Part shown: positions 45,468-54,596 of the stretch, in pieces
Layout of the letters: every line of letters starts with the position of its first letter
Numbering within the stretch: the stretch's first letter is position 1
Assembly: GCF_012932495.1 (NCBI RefSeq)
Contig: NZ_JABCNG010000005.1
Span: 186,001 to 250,000 of the forward strand
Direction of reading: 5' to 3'
DNA length: 64,000 bases
From: Novosphingobium sp. SG919
GTDB taxonomy: Bacteria; Pseudomonadota; Alphaproteobacteria; Sphingomonadales; Sphingomonadaceae
The notes under the pieces: model-generated
Databases searched by the model: none
The model's input: the letters and a program-made list of their open reading frames with translations, nothing else
What the model was told of the DNA's origin: nothing
Translations under genes and position numbers: made by a program

Positions 45468-45629
45468 GGCAGACGCACTCCCGGCCGGTGACCGTCTGGC
45501 GGCACAATAATCGGCCCATGGCTGGTGCCAAGTGTATCATGACTGCCCGATGTATGACGGCAGGCGCGGTGGCCCCAGCCAAGCGCAAGATGCCCCCTCT
45601 CGCCCGGCGCGAGAGAGGGCATTCTCGCT

Positions 45630-48600
45630 TCAGGCTTCGGCCGGTTCCTCGGTGGGCGCCGATTGCGCAGCCATGTCGCCCAGCGTGACATAGTCCACCT
45701 TGCCCGTGCCCAGCACCGGCAGTTCGCCCAATACGCGGATTTCGCGCGGGATCGACAGCTCCGCCGCACCCGCCTGGCGGCCCCATTGCTGCAGCGCGCG
45801 CAGGGTGGCGTCGGCCTGGGTGGTGAACAGCACGAGTTGCTCGCCCTTCTTGGCGTCGGGCCGCGTCACGACAGCGTGGGCGCCCTGCGGCCACAGGCCG
45901 CCGGCCAACGCTTCCACCGCCGGCAGCGAGACCATTTCGCCGCCGATCTTGGCAAAGCGCTTGGCCCGGCCGCGAATGGTGACAAAGCCGGCGGCGTCGA
46001 TCGTGACGATATCGCCGGTGTCGTGCCAACCATCGGCGGGCGGTTGCAGCACGGCCGGCTCCCCTGGCAGGAAATAGCCGGCCATCACGTTCGGTCCGCG
46101 CACATAAAGCTGCGCCCCTTCGACAATGCCGGGCATGGGTTCCAGCCGCGCCTCGATGCCGGGCAGCAGGCGGCCCACGGTGCCGGCGGCAAAGTGCATC
46201 GGCGTGTTGACCGCGATCACCGGCGCGCATTCGGTGGCGCCATAGCCTTCCAGGATGCGCAGGCCGAACTTGTCGGCCCAAGTGCGGCGCGTCTCGTCCT
46301 TCACCTTTTCCGCCCCGGCAAAAACATAGCGCAAGGCATAGAAATCATAGCCATGGGCCATGCGGGCATAGCCCGAAAGGAACGTGTCGGTGCCGAACAT
46401 GATCGTGGCATTGGCATCATAGGCGAGCGCGGGCACGATGCGATAGTGCAAGGGGCTGGGATACATCACCACGCGAATGCCGTTGAGCAGCGGCAGCAGC
46501 GTGCCCCCGGTCAGCCCGAACGAGTGGAACACCGGCAACGCGTTCAAGACCACATCGGCGCTGTTGAAATCGATCCGCGCCGAAAGCTGCGCGCAATTGG
46601 CCAGCAGATTGCCGTGCGAGAGGACGACGCCCTTGGGCAGGCCTTCCGATCCACTGGTGAACAGGATCACCGCCGGGGCATCGGCGGGGATCCGCCGCCG
46701 GGCATGGGCGCGCGCCAGCCCGCCCACGCGCAGCAGGGCCCAGAGCTTTTCACCCGCACCGATGGTGGCGCCGATGTCTTCCAGATAGCGCACGGCAATG
46801 CCATCGCTTTCCAGCGCGGCGATCACCCCCTGCAGCTTTGCCTGTTCCACGAACGCACGCGCCGTCACCACCGTGCGCACCGCCGCCGTGGCGCAGGCCG
46901 AACGCATGGCCGCCGCGCCCACGGTGAAGTTCAGCATGGCCGGCACGCGGCCGATCGCCTGCAGGGCAAAGAACGCCGCCATGGCCCCGTTCACGTTGGG
47001 CATCAGCAGGCCTACCGCCTCGCCCACGTGCGTGCCCTGCTCCAGCCGCTTGCCCAGAAGGCCGGCAGCCACCAGCAGCCTGTCATAGCTGAGCGGCACG
47101 CGCTTCACGTCTTCGAGCACGCGGGTCTTGCCGCCATGCAGGTTGCGCGCATCGGTGAGTGCGGCAAACAGCGTGCGCTGCGTGTCCGACGTGGCAAAGA
47201 TCATGCCGCTCATCTCGTCATAGAGCTTGCGGCCGGCCTCTGCCCGGCGGGCGCGCGCGGTCATTTCGCCCTCGATAGCAAAGCGGCGCGGCGGCAGCAC
47301 GGTGAGCGAAACCTTGGGGAACCAGCGCAGTTTCACTTTGCCCTTGAGATAGGAAAAGGGCGAGAACTGCGGGCCATCGAGGCGCACCGGGATGATCGGC
47401 GCATCGGCCTTGTCCGCCACCATGCCCGGTCCGTCGAACACTTTCATGAGCGCGCCGGTGACGGTGATGCGGCCTTCGGGGAAGATCACCAGGCAGGCGC
47501 CGCCGCGCACGGTGCGCACCATCGCCTTGGCCGCCATGGGATTGGTGGGATCGACCGGGAAGGCCTTGAACAGCTTGAGGAACGGCTTGATCCACCACGA
47601 TTTGGCAATGGCGGTGTGCACGGCAAAGGTCGGCTTGCCCGGCAGGAACGCACCCAACAGCACGCCATCGAGGAAAGAGAGGTGGTTGACCACCACCACC
47701 GCGCCCTGCCCTTCGCGCGGCATGTTTTCCAGGCCATGCACCTCCACGCGATAGAGCACGCGGAGCGTCAGGCGGATCACGTCCTTGAACAGGGTTTCGG
47801 GCAGCAGCCACACGCTGGCCAGCGCCACGGCCAGCGTGGCAAAACCCAGCACGCCGATCAGATCGGGCACGTCTAGCCCCAGCGCGAGCAGGCTGGTAAC
47901 GACCAGCACCACCGCCACGGTAAGCGCGGCATTGACGACGTTGTTGGCGGCGATCAGGCGCGAGCATTGGTCCACCGGGCTTTTCACCTGGATGATCGCA
48001 TAGAGCGGCACGATGAACATGCCGCCCGAAAAGGCGATCACGCCCAGGTCGAACAGGATGTGCCACGCCCCATCGGTGGCGAGAAACTGCGGGATGGAGG
48101 CACCGGCCACGCCCACGGCAAAGCCGCTGGTGGCGATCCACAGGTCGATCAGGCCCGCCGCCAGACCCAGCGCGGAGAGCGGCACCCAGCGAGCCGAAAC
48201 TTCGCCCTTGAGCAGCAGGTTGACGCAGACCGACCCGGCCGCGATCGCCAGCGAGAACACGATCAGGAACAGCGTCGCCACATCCTGCGTGGCGGCCAGT
48301 GTGCCGCTGACCAGCGGGGCGAATTCGGAAACCAGCACGGCCCCGGCGGCAAAGAACCAGCTGGTGCCCAGGATCGCGCCCCACACCGGGCGGATGGCGC
48401 GGGCATCGTCCAGAATGGCCATGGTGCCGCGCCACAGGTTCCAGTCGAGCTTTTCGCTTGGCCCGGCCGGGGGTGCCGCCGGCACCATGAGGCTCGCGAG
48501 GAAACCGACCAGCGCGAGCGCGGTCAGCGCCAGGCCGGCCAGATGCGACGGGACCACGCCGGCCAGCAATTGCCCGCCCAGGATCGCCAGGAACGTGCCG

Positions 48601-49055
48601 CCCTCGATCAGGCCGGTGCCTCCCATGATTTCGTCCGCGCCCAGGTGCTGAGGCAGGATCGAATACTTGACCGGGCCAAACAGCGTGGAATGCAGGCCCA
48701 TGCAGAACAGCGCGGCGAGCAGCAGCGGCACGGAAAGCAACCAGAAGCCGGCCATGGCCAGCGCCATGATCGCCAGTTCCGCGCCCTTGATCCAGCGCAC
48801 CAGGCGCGCCTTGTCCATGCCATCGGCCAATTGCCCGGCCAGCGCGGAAAACAGGAAATAGGGCAGGATGAACAGGCCCGTGGCCACCGCCGCCAACATC
48901 TTGGCCTTTTCCGGCGCGGCGGCATAGAGGCCGAAGTTGGCCAGGAACAGCAGCGCGAATTTCAGCAGGTTATCGTTGAACGCGCCCAGGAACTGCACCA
49001 GGAAAATCGGCCCGAAGCGGCGTTTTCCCAGCAATGCAAGATCAGATTTTGCCAC
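45630..49055 (-). CDS. aas: MFS-acyltransferase-acyl-ACP synthetase fusion (Aas/LplT type)
   Basis: 1141 residues from a GTG with GGGGGC upstream. Residues ~1-410 are an MFS/LplT-like transporter (FLGAFNDNLLKFALLF), ~430-640 a PlsC acyltransferase with the HX4D motif NHLSFLDG, and ~650-1140 an AMP-dependent ligase (ILFTSGSEGLPKGVVLSH, TGDIVTIDAAGFV). Together they flip lysophospholipid inward and re-acylate it. E. coli has these functions in two adjacent genes (lplT, aas). A TetR regulator is divergent. Confidence 0.93.
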   Translation of the reverse strand: MAKSDLALLGKRRFGPIFLVQFLGAFNDNLLKFALLFLANFGLYAAAPEKAKMLAAVATGLFILPYFLFSALAGQLADGMDKARLVRWIKGAELAIMALAMAGFWLLSVPLLLAALFCMGLHSTLFGPVKYSILPQHLGADEIMGGTGLIEGGTFLAILGGQLLAGVVPSHLAGLALTALALVGFLASLMVPAAPPAGPSEKLDWNLWRGTMAILDDARAIRPVWGAILGTSWFFAAGAVLVSEFAPLVSGTLAATQDVATLFLIVFSLAIAAGSVCVNLLLKGEVSARWVPLSALGLAAGLIDLWIATSGFAVGVAGASIPQFLATDGAWHILFDLGVIAFSGGMFIVPLYAIIQVKSPVDQCSRLIAANNVVNAALTVAVVLVVTSLLALGLDVPDLIGVLGFATLAVALASVWLLPETLFKDVIRLTLRVLYRVEVHGLENMPREGQGAVVVVNHLSFLDGVLLGAFLPGKPTFAVHTAIAKSWWIKPFLKLFKAFPVDPTNPMAAKAMVRTVRGGACLVIFPEGRITVTGALMKVFDGPGMVADKADAPIIPVRLDGPQFSPFSYLKGKVKLRWFPKVSLTVLPPRRFAIEGEMTARARRAEAGRKLYDEMSGMIFATSDTQRTLFAALTDARNLHGGKTRVLEDVKRVPLSYDRLLVAAGLLGKRLEQGTHVGEAVGLLMPNVNGAMAAFFALQAIGRVPAMLNFTVGAAAMRSACATAAVRTVVTARAFVEQAKLQGVIAALESDGIAVRYLEDIGATIGAGEKLWALLRVGGLARAHARRRIPADAPAVILFTSGSEGLPKGVVLSHGNLLANCAQLSARIDFNSADVVLNALPVFHSFGLTGGTLLPLLNGIRVVMYPSPLHYRIVPALAYDANATIMFGTDTFLSGYARMAHGYDFYALRYVFAGAEKVKDETRRTWADKFGLRILEGYGATECAPVIAVNTPMHFAAGTVGRLLPGIEARLEPMPGIVEGAQLYVRGPNVMAGYFLPGEPAVLQPPADGWHDTGDIVTIDAAGFVTIRGRAKRFAKIGGEMVSLPAVEALAGGLWPQGAHAVVTRPDAKKGEQLVLFTTQADATLRALQQWGRQAGAAELSIPREIRVLGELPVLGTGKVDYVTLGDMAAQSAPTEEPAEA

Positions 49056-49171
49056 GCGATTTGCCCCCAATTGCGCTGCCCGACCCCGCTCATGAGGCCG
49101 AGAGCCTTAAGGATTGCCGAATGTTGCACATCCGACCTTGCGACTCAGCGGCCGCATCGCCGATGTCGCAC

Positions 49172-49217
49172 GAAAATATACACCGTTCAATTAAAAAATT
49201 AGACGGTGTTCATTTTC
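49172..49217. promoter_or_regulatory. Candidate TetR operator
   Basis: GAAAATATACACCGT (49172-49186) and ACGGTGTTCATTTTC (49203-49217) are inverted repeats with two mismatches, separated by an AT-rich 16-bp spacer, in the 179-bp gap between aas and tetR and ending 17 bp before the tetR start. ACACCGT/ACGGTGT is the likely core. Would repress both genes. Confidence 0.7.
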
Positions 49218-49234
49218 TGCGCTAGAGCCGCGCC

Positions 49235-49822
49235 ATGGGCCGCCGATCAGACCACACCCGTGAAGAATTGCACGCCATGATCGTGCGCGAAGGGCATCGC
49301 CAGTTGTCGGAGGTGGGCTTTGCCCGCTTTTCCGCGCGCGAAGTGGCCAAGCAGATCGGCTATTCGATCGGCACGATCTACAACGTGATGGGCAGCCTCG
49401 ATGCGCTGATGCTGGCGATCAACGGCCACACGCTCGATCTGTGGCGCGCCGCGCTGGAACAACGGCTTGAAGGGCAAAGCGAGAACCGCCTGGCCCAGGC
49501 GATTGCCGCCTATTTCGATTTCGCCGCACAGCACCGCAATGCCTGGACCGCGCTCTACGATTTCCGCCTGCCGGAAAATGAAACCCCGCCGGCCGATTAC
49601 ACCGCGCGCGTTACCGCGATCACCGATGTCGTGGTGCGCGAAGTGGCCGCCGCCCTGCCCACCGGCCGCCGCGACCAGGCACAGGCGCTGGCGCGCTCGC
49701 TGCTGGCCACGGTGCACGGGCACTGCTTCTTTGCCATGAACGGCACGTTCCGCCTGCTGGGTGAAACCGATCCGCTGGCCGCCGCCCTCGCCCGCGTGGA
49801 AGACGCCGTAAACGCGGCATAG
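49235..49822 (+). CDS. TetR-family transcriptional regulator
   Basis: 195 residues. FARFSAREVAKQIGYSIGTI is the helix-turn-helix of a TetR protein; the C-terminal part has the WHG-like ligand domain. It faces the acyltransferase/synthetase fusion across a palindromic operator, so a role in sensing acyl-CoA or membrane lipid state is likely (inference from position). Confidence 0.9.
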   Translation: MGRRSDHTREELHAMIVREGHRQLSEVGFARFSAREVAKQIGYSIGTIYNVMGSLDALMLAINGHTLDLWRAALEQRLEGQSENRLAQAIAAYFDFAAQHRNAWTALYDFRLPENETPPADYTARVTAITDVVVREVAAALPTGRRDQAQALARSLLATVHGHCFFAMNGTFRLLGETDPLAAALARVEDAVNAA

Positions 49823-49885
49823 GCATCATGCCGACGCTGGACAGCGCCGGCAGCGCCCGTCACAGTCGCCCCTGGACGGGGACCC

Positions 49886-51001
49886 ATGGCCGAGCAGAGA
49901 CCGGGAAGCGAATCAGCCTTTTCGCAAGGCGCCAACAGCGTGCTGGGTTCGCCCTTGCGCCTGCTGACGGGCACGCTGCTGTATGTCGTGGCGCTGTTTG
50001 CGGTGTCCACCATGGGCTATGTCCGCGCCGGGTGGCCGCTGGGCGATGCGGCCTACATGGTGCTGCTCACCATCTTCTCGGTCGGCTATGGCGAAGTGCG
50101 GCCGATCGACGGCACGTTCCTGCGGCTGTGGACTACCATGACCATCGTGCTGGGCTGCACCGGCATGATCGTGCTGACCGGCGCGCTCGTCCAGGTGTTC
50201 ACGCTGTTCCAGTTTCGCCGCCTGTTGGGGCTTGATCGCATGCAAACCGAAATCGAACGCCTGACCGGACACACCATCATCTGTGGCTATGGCCGCATCG
50301 GCGTGCAACTGGCCAAGGCCCTGGCCGACGCGGGCCATCCGTTCCTGGTGCTGGAACGCTCTCCGGCCAAGGCGGAGGAGGCCCGCGCCCATGGCTTCCT
50401 CACCCTGGTGGGCGAGGCGACGCACGAGGAGACGCTGAAAGAGGCAGGCATCACCCGTGCACGCGTGCTGGCCACGGTGCTGCCCGATGACGCCGCCAAC
50501 GTGTTCATCACGCTTTCGGCGCGCAACCTCAATCCCCAGGTGGAGATCATCGCGCGCGGCGAGGCACCCACCACCGAAAGCAAGCTGTTCCACGCCGGGG
50601 CCGACAAGGTCGTGCTGCCCACCCATATCGGCGCCGAGCGCATCACCGAACTGATCCTCTATCCCGCCACCGGCGCGGCTGTGGGCGAAAGCAGCCCGAT
50701 GGGCGAAGTGAAGCGCAAGCTGCACGATTTCGGGCTCGACCTGGAAGTCGTCACCTGCCCGGCCAAGGGTGCGTTGACCGGCGCCAGTGTGGGCGAGGCA
50801 GAGCGGCGCGGCAATGGCGCGTTCTTCATCGTGCAGATCGACCGCGCCAATGGCCAGCAGATCCAGCATCCTGGCGAAGACGTGCGGATCGAAGCGGAAG
50901 ACCGCATCCTGCTGGTGGTGCGCGGCAGCCGCCTTTCGGCCGGCGCCGTGTTCACCGCCCCGGCCCGCCCGATCAAGCACGGCCGCACGCTGGTTCGGTG
51001 A
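49886..51001 (+). CDS. Potassium channel with RCK/TrkA-N domain
   Basis: 371 residues. Two transmembrane helices flank the selectivity filter TIFSVGYGE, followed by a TrkA-N Rossmann domain (HTIICGYGRIGVQLAKALAD) and a TrkA-C domain, the KvAP/MthK-like arrangement. It gates K+ flux in response to a nucleotide or ion bound by the RCK domain. Next to FUSC on the same strand, 73 bp apart. Confidence 0.92.
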   Translation: MAEQRPGSESAFSQGANSVLGSPLRLLTGTLLYVVALFAVSTMGYVRAGWPLGDAAYMVLLTIFSVGYGEVRPIDGTFLRLWTTMTIVLGCTGMIVLTGALVQVFTLFQFRRLLGLDRMQTEIERLTGHTIICGYGRIGVQLAKALADAGHPFLVLERSPAKAEEARAHGFLTLVGEATHEETLKEAGITRARVLATVLPDDAANVFITLSARNLNPQVEIIARGEAPTTESKLFHAGADKVVLPTHIGAERITELILYPATGAAVGESSPMGEVKRKLHDFGLDLEVVTCPAKGALTGASVGEAERRGNGAFFIVQIDRANGQQIQHPGEDVRIEAEDRILLVVRGSRLSAGAVFTAPARPIKHGRTLVR

Positions 51002-51074
51002 GGTCCGCGCAACTGCACAGGGCAAAAATGCAATTGCCGCCCGGCACGCGCGGCGGCACGAGCCGGCGCCAGCC

Positions 51075-52931
51075 ATGCACGCCTTGCCCGCCGCCAGCCC
51101 TTCTCTTGCGCTCCCTGTGAAGCGGCGCCCAGACAGCATCGTGCGCTGGGCGGCGCGCCGGCTCGAACTGCGCTCGTTCGGCCTGGTGCCGGAACATTTC
51201 GACAAGGCCGAAGGGCTGCGCGCTGCCCTTGCCGTGGGTGCGCCGCTGGCGCTCGCCCTCGCCAGCGACATCACCGTGCTGGGCTGGGCGGTGTTTGCCG
51301 CTTTCTGGACCTGCCTGTGCGATGCCCCGGCGCCCGATGCCGTGCGGCGCCGCATCCTGGCGCTGTTCATGGGCGTGGGCACGGTGATCGCGTTTGCCGG
51401 CAGCGCACTGGCTGCCTTGTGGCCGATGGCGGGCATGGTGATTGGACCGATCGCCGTGTTTGCGGCTGTCCTGGCCAGCGCGCGGATTGCCTATGGCGGG
51501 TTGCTGGGCACGCTTTTGGGGGTGGTGGCCGTAGTCGCCGTGGGCTTCCCGCAGCCGGTGTCTCTCGCCGCCGCGCAGGCCGCAGCGTTCATGGGCGGCG
51601 CGGCCTGGGCCTATCTGCTGATCACCCTGCTCTGGCCGATCGATGCCGCGCGGCCGCTGGTGCGCGCCAGCGATGCGGTGATCGTGCGCCTGCTCGACAT
51701 GGCCGAAAGCCTGGTTGCCCAGGGCGATGGGCCGCACCGCGATGGATATTGGCACAGTGAGCACGCTGAACACCGCCGCACGGTGCGCCTTGCCATCGAG
51801 CGCCTGCGCAGCCTGCTCGATCGCTATGCCGGGCAGGCCGGCATGCTGGAAGCGCATCACGCCACCTTGGCCACGGCCGAAACCCTGTTCGGCGCGCTGA
51901 TTGCGCTGGACCAGGGCTTTATCGAACGGGTGGGCCCGGCGCACGAGCGGCTGGCGGTGGCGCGCGCCTGCCGCACCGCTCTGCTGGCCTGGATGATCGA
52001 TCGTGCGAATGCGCACTGCCCCGACCAGCCGTCCGCCCTGCCCTGGGCCGTCACCCGGCTGCGGCGGCTGGTCCCCACTCTGCACGAAGACCTGTGCGCC
52101 GGTTGCGCCTTGGCCCTGGCGCAAGCGCTTGCCGCCCCCCTGCCCAATCCTTGCGCCAATCCGGCGCGCGATGCGTTGCGCGGGCCGTTGCGCCTGCGGC
52201 CGCTGTCGCGCAGCGCGGTGCAGCAGGCCCTGCGACAGACGGCGGGCCTGGTGGCGGTCTATGCCGCCGCGCTCGCGTTTGACCTGGGCTATCCCTATTG
52301 GGCGGCAATGGCGGTTGTCGTGGTGCTGCAAGGCGGCGTGCGGATTACCTGGGCACGCAGTCTTGAGCGGATCCTGGGCAGCGTGCTGGGCGGCATTCTG
52401 GCGTTCGGGCTGCTGCTGGCAGGCGATGCCACCATCACCCTGGCCGTGCTGGCCACGGCGCTGGCCGGCGCGGCGATTGCCCTGCGCGCGGTCAACTACA
52501 CCGTCTTCGTCGTGTTCCTGACCATGCTGTTCGTGATCGTCACGGCCATGCTGCATCCCGGCGAGGGCATCGTGGCCGCGCGCATGGTGGACAATGTGAT
52601 CGGCAGCCTGGCCGCGCTGCTCGCCGTACTGGCGCTGTGGCCCGATTTCGGGGCATCGCTGCAGGGGCGCATTGCCGAAGGCATCGCCGCCAACCGTGCC
52701 TATTTCGAAGCGGTGGAGGCCGCGCTGCCCTTTGCCGAGATCGAGGCGGTGCGCCGTGCGGCGGGCCTTGCCAGCATCGAGGCAGAAACCGCGCTCCACG
52801 ATCTTGGCGGCTTGATCAACCGCACCAACGGCGCAGTGGCCCATGCCGCCGGGCTGGGCACCCTGCGCACCCTGGCGGGCAGTGCGGCGATGGCCTGGCA
52901 CCGCCGCCTGGGCCAGGGCGCGCGTGGCTGA
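51075..52931 (+). CDS. FUSC-family membrane protein (AaeB/YccS-like)
   Basis: 618 residues with two blocks of about five hydrophobic helices separated by a ~170-residue soluble region, the FUSC architecture of aromatic-acid exporter AaeB and YccS. The second block contains YPYWAAMAVVVVLQGGVRIT. Probably exports aromatic acids or similar; no AaeA-type adaptor is adjacent. Convergent with sthA, leaving 6 bp between. Confidence 0.87.
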   Translation: MHALPAASPSLALPVKRRPDSIVRWAARRLELRSFGLVPEHFDKAEGLRAALAVGAPLALALASDITVLGWAVFAAFWTCLCDAPAPDAVRRRILALFMGVGTVIAFAGSALAALWPMAGMVIGPIAVFAAVLASARIAYGGLLGTLLGVVAVVAVGFPQPVSLAAAQAAAFMGGAAWAYLLITLLWPIDAARPLVRASDAVIVRLLDMAESLVAQGDGPHRDGYWHSEHAEHRRTVRLAIERLRSLLDRYAGQAGMLEAHHATLATAETLFGALIALDQGFIERVGPAHERLAVARACRTALLAWMIDRANAHCPDQPSALPWAVTRLRRLVPTLHEDLCAGCALALAQALAAPLPNPCANPARDALRGPLRLRPLSRSAVQQALRQTAGLVAVYAAALAFDLGYPYWAAMAVVVVLQGGVRITWARSLERILGSVLGGILAFGLLLAGDATITLAVLATALAGAAIALRAVNYTVFVVFLTMLFVIVTAMLHPGEGIVAARMVDNVIGSLAALLAVLALWPDFGASLQGRIAEGIAANRAYFEAVEAALPFAEIEAVRRAAGLASIEAETALHDLGGLINRTNGAVAHAAGLGTLRTLAGSAAMAWHRRLGQGARG

Positions 52932-52937
52932 ACCGCG

Positions 52938-54329
52938 CTATTTCGGCATGCGGTTCCACGCGTCGAGCGCGGCGATCTTGTAGGCTTCGGCCAGGGTCGG
53001 GAAATTGAACGTGTTCTCGATGAAATAGTCGAGCGTGCCCTTCAGGTTGAGCACCGCCTGGCCGATGTGGATCAGCTCGGTCGCCCCCTCGCCCAGGATG
53101 TGGACGCCCAACAGGCGCCGGGTTTTCAGCGAAAACAGCATCTTCATCATGCCAGAATGCAAGCCCATGATGTGCCCGCGGGAAGTTTCGCGAAAGCGGG
53201 CGATGCCCACTTCATAGGCGATGCCCCGGCTTTTCAGTTCCTGCTCGTTCAGCCCCACGGTGGAGATTTCCGGCACGGCATAGATGCCATAGGGAAAGTA
53301 TTGCGGCGCGGGCGGCAGCGGCAGGCCAAAGGCGTGGCAGGCGGCAATCCGCCCCTGCTCCATCGAGGTGGAGGCGAGGCTGGGAAAACCGATCACGTCA
53401 CCGGCGGCATAGATGTGCGGAACGGCGGTCTGGAATGTCTTGGGGTCCACCGTGATGCGGCCCCGGCTGTCGGTGGCAAGGCCACAATGTTCCAGCCCCA
53501 GGTCGGCCGTCGCGCCGCTGCGCCCGGCTGCGTGGAGCAGCATTTCGGTGCGCACGGTGCGTCCGTCGGCCAGCGTCGTCGTCACCCAGCCATCGGGCCC
53601 ACGTTCCACTTTCTCCACCCCCACGCCCAGGCGGATCGACATGCCCCGGTCGCGCAAGTCGTGGATGAATTCGTCGATGATCTCGCGATCCACGAAATCG
53701 AGGATCGTCTCGCGCGGTTCGATCACGGTAACCGGCACATCGAGCGCGGAAAAGATCGTGGCATATTCGATGCCGATCACCCCCGCACCGATCACGCAAA
53801 GGCTGCGCGGCACGCGCGGCACTTCCACCATGGCGTCGCTGTCCACCACGCTCACCCCGTCGAACGGCACGTTGTCCGGGTGATGCGGGACGGTGCCCAC
53901 GCAGATCAGGATGCGCTCGGCACTCACCACCACGTCGCTGCCATCGGTCCGGCGCACGCAGATCTCGTGGGGACCGACGAAACGCCCGGCGCCGACCATG
54001 GTGCGGATCTTGTTGCGGTGGAACTGGTGCTCCAGCACCGTCACTTCGTGTTCCAGGGTCTTGGCCAGGCGGATATTCAGGTCTTCGCCGCCGATATCCT
54101 GCTTCACGCGATAGGAATGGCCATAGAACCCGCGCTCGCGCCAACCAGACAGATTGAGCGCGGTTTCGCGCAGGGTCTTGGAGGGGATCGTGCCGGTGTG
54201 CACCGAAACCCCGCCCACCCGGCGGCGGCCTTCCACCACCAGCACGCTGCGCCCCAGCTTGGCCGCCTGCACCGCCGCGCGCCGCCCGGCCGGGCCGGAC
54301 CCAATGACGATAAGATCGAACTTGTCCAT
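52938..54329 (-). CDS. sthA: Soluble pyridine nucleotide transhydrogenase
   Basis: 463 residues. VIGSGPAGRRAAVQAAKLG binds FAD and VIGAGVIGIEYATIF binds NAD(P). GVSVHTGTIPSKTLRE is the SthA signature; the redox-active cysteines of related disulfide reductases are absent, as expected for this enzyme. It equilibrates NADH and NADPH in the cytoplasm, useful beside the Entner-Doudoroff aldolase gene nearby. Confidence 0.95.
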   Translation of the reverse strand: MDKFDLIVIGSGPAGRRAAVQAAKLGRSVLVVEGRRRVGGVSVHTGTIPSKTLRETALNLSGWRERGFYGHSYRVKQDIGGEDLNIRLAKTLEHEVTVLEHQFHRNKIRTMVGAGRFVGPHEICVRRTDGSDVVVSAERILICVGTVPHHPDNVPFDGVSVVDSDAMVEVPRVPRSLCVIGAGVIGIEYATIFSALDVPVTVIEPRETILDFVDREIIDEFIHDLRDRGMSIRLGVGVEKVERGPDGWVTTTLADGRTVRTEMLLHAAGRSGATADLGLEHCGLATDSRGRITVDPKTFQTAVPHIYAAGDVIGFPSLASTSMEQGRIAACHAFGLPLPPAPQYFPYGIYAVPEISTVGLNEQELKSRGIAYEVGIARFRETSRGHIMGLHSGMMKMLFSLKTRRLLGVHILGEGATELIHIGQAVLNLKGTLDYFIENTFNFPTLAEAYKIAALDAWNRMPK

Positions 54330-54557
54330 GCCGCCCCCCTGAAAGCCGCGCCCCCCGGCGCGGTGCCATGCGGGGCCGCCAGCATCAGAGCGCCCCCGGC
54401 CTTTCAGAAGACTTCCTCTCCACCCTAGGACATCATCCTATCGTCTGGTGCGGGGCTGGCAATGGGGATTGGGTGGGGCGTGGGAATGCGTGGCGCAAGG
54501 GTTCACACCGCGTCCCGGCCCTTCCGCTAAGGAGCAGGGGAGAGTATCGCCATCACC

Positions 54558-54579
54558 GTTCGTGCTGAGCCAGTCGAAG
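54558..54579. repeat. Copy of a widespread extragenic repeat
   Basis: The stretch starting GTTCGTGCTGAGC and ending GTCGAAG resembles a short repeat common between genes in many alphaproteobacteria. It lies in the 267-bp gap between sthA and the PEP carboxylase homologue; no gene is seen there. Confidence 0.4.
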
Positions 54580-54596
54580 CCCCCCGCCCGCAACCG

